Assembly: GCF_018854015.1 (NCBI RefSeq)
Contig: NZ_JAAXYO010000028.1
Location: forward strand, 38,680-102,679
Source of the DNA: Igneacidithiobacillus copahuensis
GTDB taxonomy: Bacteria > Pseudomonadota > Gammaproteobacteria > Acidithiobacillales > Acidithiobacillaceae
Direction of reading: 5' to 3'
DNA: 64,000 bases
In this document: positions 60,562 to 64,000 of the stretch, piece after piece
How the letters are laid out: each line of letters opens with the position of its first letter
Position numbering within the stretch: position 1 is the stretch's first letter
Notes under the pieces: generated by a model
What the model was told of the DNA's origin: nothing
The model's database searches: none
The model's input: the letters and a program-made list of their open reading frames with translations, nothing else
Made by a program: the position numbers and the translations under genes

Positions 60562-60894
60562 TTACTGTTCGGCTACGACAATGGTGATGTGGCTGGTGCG
60601 CTTCAAAATCCGCGTGCCGCGCCCCTTCGCGCGGGCAGCGAAGCGCTTCAACACCGAACCGCCGTCGATCATGATCGATTCGACCACCAAGGCATCGACA
60701 TCGGCGCCTTCGTTGTTCTCGGCATTGGCGATGGCGGACTCCAAGCATTTGCGAATCGGCAAAGCCGCCTTTTTCTGGGTAAAACGCAGGATATCCAACG
60801 CCTTATCCACCGGCATTCCGCGCACCAGGTCAGCCACCAGGCGAGCCTTTTGCGGCGACATCTGCAATCCTTTCAATACTGCCGTTGATCTCAT
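60562..60894 (-). CDS. rplV: 50S ribosomal protein L22
   Basis: Exit-tunnel protein (110 aa). MRSTAVLKGLQMSPQKARLV, VDKALDILRFTQKKAALPIR and the long hairpin with FAARAKGRGTRILKRTSHIT are conserved. The hairpin tip matches macrolide-binding-site proteins of normal length. Follows rpsS by 10 bases. Confidence 0.96.
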   Translation of the reverse strand: MRSTAVLKGLQMSPQKARLVADLVRGMPVDKALDILRFTQKKAALPIRKCLESAIANAENNEGADVDALVVESIMIDGGSVLKRFAARAKGRGTRILKRTSHITIVVAEQ

Positions 60895-60904
60895 CTCCGT
60901 GTCC

Positions 60905-61180
60905 TCAACGCTTGGCTTTCTTGTCGGCTACGTGGCCCTTGAAGGTCCGGGTCAGGGCAAACTCGCCGAGCTTGTGCCCCACCATGTTCTCGTTGACCAC
61001 AACGGGTATGTGCTGTTTTCCGTTATGCACGGCAAAGGTCAAACCGATAAAATCGGGCGTAATGGTGGAACGACGCGACCAGGTCTTGATCGGCTTGCGA
61101 CTATTGCTCGCCTGAGCTTCCTGGACTTTTTTGTCGAGATGCTGGTCCACGAAAGGACCCTTCTTGATGGAACGTGGCAC
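60905..61180 (-). CDS. rpsS: 30S ribosomal protein S19
   Basis: Head protein of the small subunit (91 aa). MPRSIKKGPFVDQHLDKKVQ, WSRRSTITPDFIGLTFAVHN, and the ending HKLGEFALTRTFKGHVADKK are typical. Located between rplB and rplV. Confidence 0.97.
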   Translation of the reverse strand: MPRSIKKGPFVDQHLDKKVQEAQASNSRKPIKTWSRRSTITPDFIGLTFAVHNGKQHIPVVVNENMVGHKLGEFALTRTFKGHVADKKAKR

Positions 61181-61200
61181 GACGAATTCCTCTCCCCTGA

Positions 61201-62025
61201 TCAGGACTTCCGGCGGCGGACGATCATGCCGCTGGTACGTTTGTTGCGACGGGTACGATACCCCTTGGTCGGCTGCCCCCAGGGCGACACCGGGTGACGC
61301 CCACCCGAGGTGCGACCCTCACCACCACCGTGTGGGTGATCGACCGGGTTCATGGCCACGCCGCGTACCGTGGGACGGATACCCCGCCAGCGGGTGGCAC
61401 CGGCCTTGCCCAACTGCCGCGTCCCATGCTCGTCGTTGCCGACAACACCCAATGTGGCGCGGCAGGATACATGAATTTTGCGCACTTCACCAGAGCGCAA
61501 GCGAATCTGCGCGTAGTCTCCCTCACGCGCCATCAGCTGCGCGGAGGCGCCAGCCGAACGGGCAATCTGCCCGCCCTTGCCAGGACGCAATTCGATATTG
61601 TGGACCACGCTACCTACCGGAATCTTGCGCAGCGGCATACAGTTACCGGGACGCACCGGCGTCTCTTCGCCAGAGATCAGGGTGTCACCAGCGGACACGC
61701 CTTTGGGAGCGAGGATATAACGACGCTCACCGTCGGCGTAACAGAGCAGGGCCAAATGGGCGCTGCGGTTGGGATCGTATTCGATCCGCTCCACCTTGGC
61801 AGGTATGTCATTCTTGTTACGACGAAAATCAACCAAGCGATAATGCTGACGATGTCCACCACCGGCATGCCGGCGCGTCACTCGTCCATTGTGGTTGCGA
61901 CCGCCAGTGTGTGCTTGACTGGAGGTCAACGCTTTGACCGGAGCGCCTTTGTGCAGCTCCGGATTGACCACCTTGATGACGAAACGACGTCCAGCGGAGG
62001 TCGGTTTGGTTCGTACGAGAGCCAT
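61201..62025 (-). CDS. rplB: 50S ribosomal protein L2
   Basis: Core protein of the peptidyl-transferase region (274 aa). HTGGRNHNGRVTRRHAGGGH, YRLVDFRRNKNDIPAKVERI, and the C-terminal VRGVAMNPVDHPHGGGEGRT, which carries the conserved catalytic-centre histidine, identify it. Full length for the family. Confidence 0.98.
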   Translation of the reverse strand: MALVRTKPTSAGRRFVIKVVNPELHKGAPVKALTSSQAHTGGRNHNGRVTRRHAGGGHRQHYRLVDFRRNKNDIPAKVERIEYDPNRSAHLALLCYADGERRYILAPKGVSAGDTLISGEETPVRPGNCMPLRKIPVGSVVHNIELRPGKGGQIARSAGASAQLMAREGDYAQIRLRSGEVRKIHVSCRATLGVVGNDEHGTRQLGKAGATRWRGIRPTVRGVAMNPVDHPHGGGEGRTSGGRHPVSPWGQPTKGYRTRRNKRTSGMIVRRRKS

Positions 62026-62043
62026 GTTTATCCCCTATCTCTC

Positions 62044-62337
62044 TCAGGCAATGCCAAGGTCGATGCTGTTGCCTTCGGCAAGACGCACGTAGGCTTTCTT
62101 CCAGGAAGAGCGACGCCCAGCATGGCGTCCCATACGCTTCGCCTTACCCGCGTAGTTCAGTGTCTGTACGGACAGTACATTGACTTGGAACAGCCGTTCG
62201 ACCGCGGACTTGATCTCGCTCTTGGTGGCGTCACGCGCGACCCGGAAAGCGTACTGATTTGCTGCCTGGGTCTGCATGGTGCTTTTCTCGCTCACGATCG
62301 GCGCAAGCAAGACCAGAAACTGACGTTCGTTATTCAT
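62044..62337 (-). CDS. rplW: 50S ribosomal protein L23
   Basis: Exit-tunnel rim protein (97 aa) that docks trigger factor and SRP. It shows LAPIVSEKSTMQTQAANQYA, VARDATKSEIKSAVERLFQV and the basic GRRSSWKKAYVRL. The start at 62337 gives the standard N-terminus and overlaps rplD by 4 bases. Confidence 0.96.
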   Translation of the reverse strand: MNNERQFLVLLAPIVSEKSTMQTQAANQYAFRVARDATKSEIKSAVERLFQVNVLSVQTLNYAGKAKRMGRHAGRRSSWKKAYVRLAEGNSIDLGIA

Positions 62338-62951
62338 CCATACACCTCCGCAAACTTGTTGGCGGCGGCGGCGTCCATCAACACTCGCCCGTATCGCAGG
62401 AGGTCTGCGGGACCTACATCCTGCCACTCGGCCAAGCCGACGTGCGGAAAATTCCGCAGCGACAAAAAGAAATTGATCGGGGCTTCTGCCAACACTACCA
62501 GCACGTCATCACCACCTGCGGCTTGCAACCAAGTCCGTCCGTGCTTGGCCTTGGGTTCGGCAAAATCTTCTGCGGCGATGATCTGTAACCGATCCTGCCG
62601 AAGCAACTCCGCCAGCGCACTGCGCATGGCACCGGCCCACATTTTCTTGTTGACCTTTTGTTTGTAACTTTGCGTCACGCCAGGGAAGGCGCGGCCACCG
62701 CCGCGCCAGATGGGACTCCGGATACTGCCCGCACGCGCACGACCGCCACCTTTCTGTTTCCAGGGCTTGCGACCGCCGCCGCGAACGGCGGCACGATTCT
62801 TCTGCACCGCTGTACCGCTGCGCAGGCCCGCCAGTTGCGCGACCACCACCTGATGCAGTAACGCTTCGTTGTAGGGCGCGTCGAACACGGCGTCCGCCAG
62901 CTCTATCTTATCGCCCTTGCCACTACTGATATGAATGCTTTCTACTTCCAT
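62334..62951 (-). CDS. rplD: 50S ribosomal protein L4
   Basis: Exit-tunnel protein (205 aa), and in E. coli the regulator of the S10 operon. The tunnel loop is RAAVRGGGRKPWKQKGGGRA followed by RAGSIRSPIWRGGGRAFPG. C-terminal half VLVVLAEAPINFFLSLRNFP is variable. It lies between rplC and rplW. Confidence 0.96.
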   Translation of the reverse strand: MEVESIHISSGKGDKIELADAVFDAPYNEALLHQVVVAQLAGLRSGTAVQKNRAAVRGGGRKPWKQKGGGRARAGSIRSPIWRGGGRAFPGVTQSYKQKVNKKMWAGAMRSALAELLRQDRLQIIAAEDFAEPKAKHGRTWLQAAGGDDVLVVLAEAPINFFLSLRNFPHVGLAEWQDVGPADLLRYGRVLMDAAAANKFAEVYG

Positions 62952-62965
62952 CGTCGTGCTCCCGT

Positions 62966-63598
62966 TTACCCGCGCACGGTGGGACGCAGTACAACATCCC
63001 CCTCGTTAGCGCCGGGCACACTGCCCTTAATCATCACGAGACGCCGCTCGACATCGACACGTACGACCTCGAGATTCAGAGTCGTTACCCGCTCGTTGCC
63101 CAAATGCCCGGCCATCTTCTTGCCTTTGAACACCCGACCGGGAGTCTGACGACAACCAATGGAGCCCGGGGCCCGGTGGGATAGCGAATTACCGTGGCTG
63201 GCGCGATTACTGCGAAAGTTGTGACGCTTGATGGCACCCGCAAAACCCTTACCCTTGCTGATACCCGTCACGTCAATCCGCTGTCCCACCGTAAACATGT
63301 CCAGCGACAGCTCTTGTCCAGCTTGATAAGAACCGGACTCATTCAGCCGAAACTCACGCAAAAAACGGCGCGGCTCAACGGCGGCCTTACGGAAATGTCC
63401 GGCCATTGCCGAGCTCAAACGTTGTGGCCGGACACTACCTACACCGACCTGGATCGACTCATACCCGTCGCCGTCTTTGCTCTTTACCTGGGTCACGACG
63501 TTTTCTGCGACGTGGATAACGGTAACCGGAACCACCTTGCCACCCTCGCCAGCCACCCGCGTCATACCGATCTTGCGACCTATCATGCCGATCGTCAT
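62966..63598 (-). CDS. rplC: 50S ribosomal protein L3
   Basis: Early-assembly protein (210 aa). GMIGRKIGMTRVAGEGGKVV, the extension with SRASHGNSLSHRAPGSIGCR and QTPGRVFKGKKMAGHLGNER (with the glutamine that is methylated in E. coli) are conserved. Follows rpsJ by 10 bases. Confidence 0.97.
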   Translation of the reverse strand: MTIGMIGRKIGMTRVAGEGGKVVPVTVIHVAENVVTQVKSKDGDGYESIQVGVGSVRPQRLSSAMAGHFRKAAVEPRRFLREFRLNESGSYQAGQELSLDMFTVGQRIDVTGISKGKGFAGAIKRHNFRSNRASHGNSLSHRAPGSIGCRQTPGRVFKGKKMAGHLGNERVTTLNLEVVRVDVERRLVMIKGSVPGANEGDVVLRPTVRG

Positions 63599-63608
63599 TA
63601 TTTTCTCC

Positions 63609-63917
63609 TTACAGCTTGATCTCTACATCGACGCCCGCCGCAAGGTCGAGCTTGATGAGCGCATCGACGGTCTTGTCGTTGGGGTCAAGAATATCCATGA
63701 GCCGCTTATGAGTGCGTTGCTCGAACTGGTCACGGGCATTTTTGTCCACGTGCGGCGAACGCAGCACGGTGAAGCGCTCGATCTTGGTGGGCAGCGGAAT
63801 CGGACCACAGACCCGCGCGCCGGTGCGGCGCGCAGTCTCGACGATCTCCGCGGCGGAGATGTCGAGCATCCGGTAGTCGTAAGACTTCAGGCGAATACGA
63901 ATCTTGGAACCTTCCAT
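63609..63917 (-). CDS. rpsJ: 30S ribosomal protein S10
   Basis: Head protein (102 aa), also NusE in transcription antitermination. IRIRLKSYDYRMLDISAAEI, PLPTKIERFTVLRSPHVDKN and ARDQFEQRTHKRLMDILDP are conserved. The ATG at 63917 shares one base with the tuf TGA, so S10 is coupled to EF-Tu. The ATG is preferred to the adjacent in-frame GTG. Confidence 0.97.
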   Translation of the reverse strand: MEGSKIRIRLKSYDYRMLDISAAEIVETARRTGARVCGPIPLPTKIERFTVLRSPHVDKNARDQFEQRTHKRLMDILDPNDKTVDALIKLDLAAGVDVEIKL

Positions 63918-64000
63918 CACTCCACCACCTTCGAAACGACGCCGGCGCCGACGGTACGGCCGCCTTCGCGCACCGCAAAACGCAGACCGTCTTCCATCGC
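63917..64000 (-). CDS. tuf: elongation factor Tu (partial, C-terminal end only)
   Basis: The last 27 codons and stop of EF-Tu are visible at the window edge: MEDGLRFAVREGGRTVGAGV followed by VSKVVE and TGA. This is the domain III C-terminus of EF-Tu. Its place before rpsJ matches the str-S10 junction of many proteobacteria. The rest of the gene lies beyond base 64000. Confidence 0.93.
   Translation of the reverse strand, partial: AMEDGLRFAVREGGRTVGAGVVSKVVE

Noticed and set aside
1..64000. tRNA genes, insertion sequences, CRISPR arrays, prophage genes
   Set aside because: I looked for cloverleaf-like segments, terminal inverted repeats, regular spacers and phage or transposase motifs in all gaps and saw none.

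Overview
The window (about 60% G+C by eye) is dense core chromosome from a Gram-negative proteobacterium. It carries lptA/C/D, surA, kdsC/D, tatABC, pqiABC and a GAF-PAS-GGDEF-EAL protein. Gene order and several gene forms suggest an Acidithiobacillus-type (Acidithiobacillia or deep gamma/beta) genome; these forms are a fused hisIE, a short HisG, secY-adk-infA-rpmJ, and cysteine-bearing zinc forms of S4 and S14. That placement is inference, because no 16S rRNA is present. No tRNA, rRNA, insertion sequence, prophage or CRISPR array was seen. No non-coding gap exceeds about 240 bases.

Layout. 1-4769 (minus): a cell-envelope operon running amgK, murU, two small unknown genes, kdsD, kdsC, lptC, lptA; it combines MurNAc recycling, Kdo synthesis and the Lpt bridge. 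4823-8373 (plus): the divergent pair lptD-surA. 8375-17625 (plus): an ABC-2 permease, ibaG, a monothiol glutaredoxin, murA and then hisG-D-C-B-H-A-F-IE, largely coupled through ATGA overlaps. 17695-19206: tatABC with its own promoter candidate. 19267-22841: glgB, then an NfeD/SPFH pair. 22870-24293 (minus): pgl and a VIT/CCC1 metal transporter behind a Fur-like site. 24397-32893 (plus): cysM, a YdbH-like AsmA protein with a DUF1318 lipoprotein, rlmD, an L,D-transpeptidase without an export signal, a KimA-like permease and nagZ. 32995-35524: rpsF-rpsR-rplI-dnaB, preceded by a leader that looks like an S6:S18 autoregulatory element. 35580-40851: pqiABC, a GNAT protein and a flippase-like membrane protein. 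40893-43348: alr-radA. 43361-46213 (minus): a large c-di-GMP protein. 46455-49802: divergent ssb and uvrA. 49844-64000 (minus): the complete S10-spc-alpha ribosomal cluster from the 3' end of tuf through rplQ, closed by a hairpin terminator that lies inside the uvrA 3' end.

Most of the window is conserved housekeeping. The observations most worth checking are the rpsF leader (anti-SD, hairpin and CCG bulge with a TTG start), the YdbH protein lacking its membrane anchor beside a lipoprotein that may merge YnbE-like and YdbL-like roles, the zinc-cysteine forms of S4, S14, L36 and Adk in one cluster, the Fur-like box before a His-rich VIT transporter, the strand-specific terminator overlapping uvrA, and the His/Cys-containing tail of the GGDEF-EAL protein.
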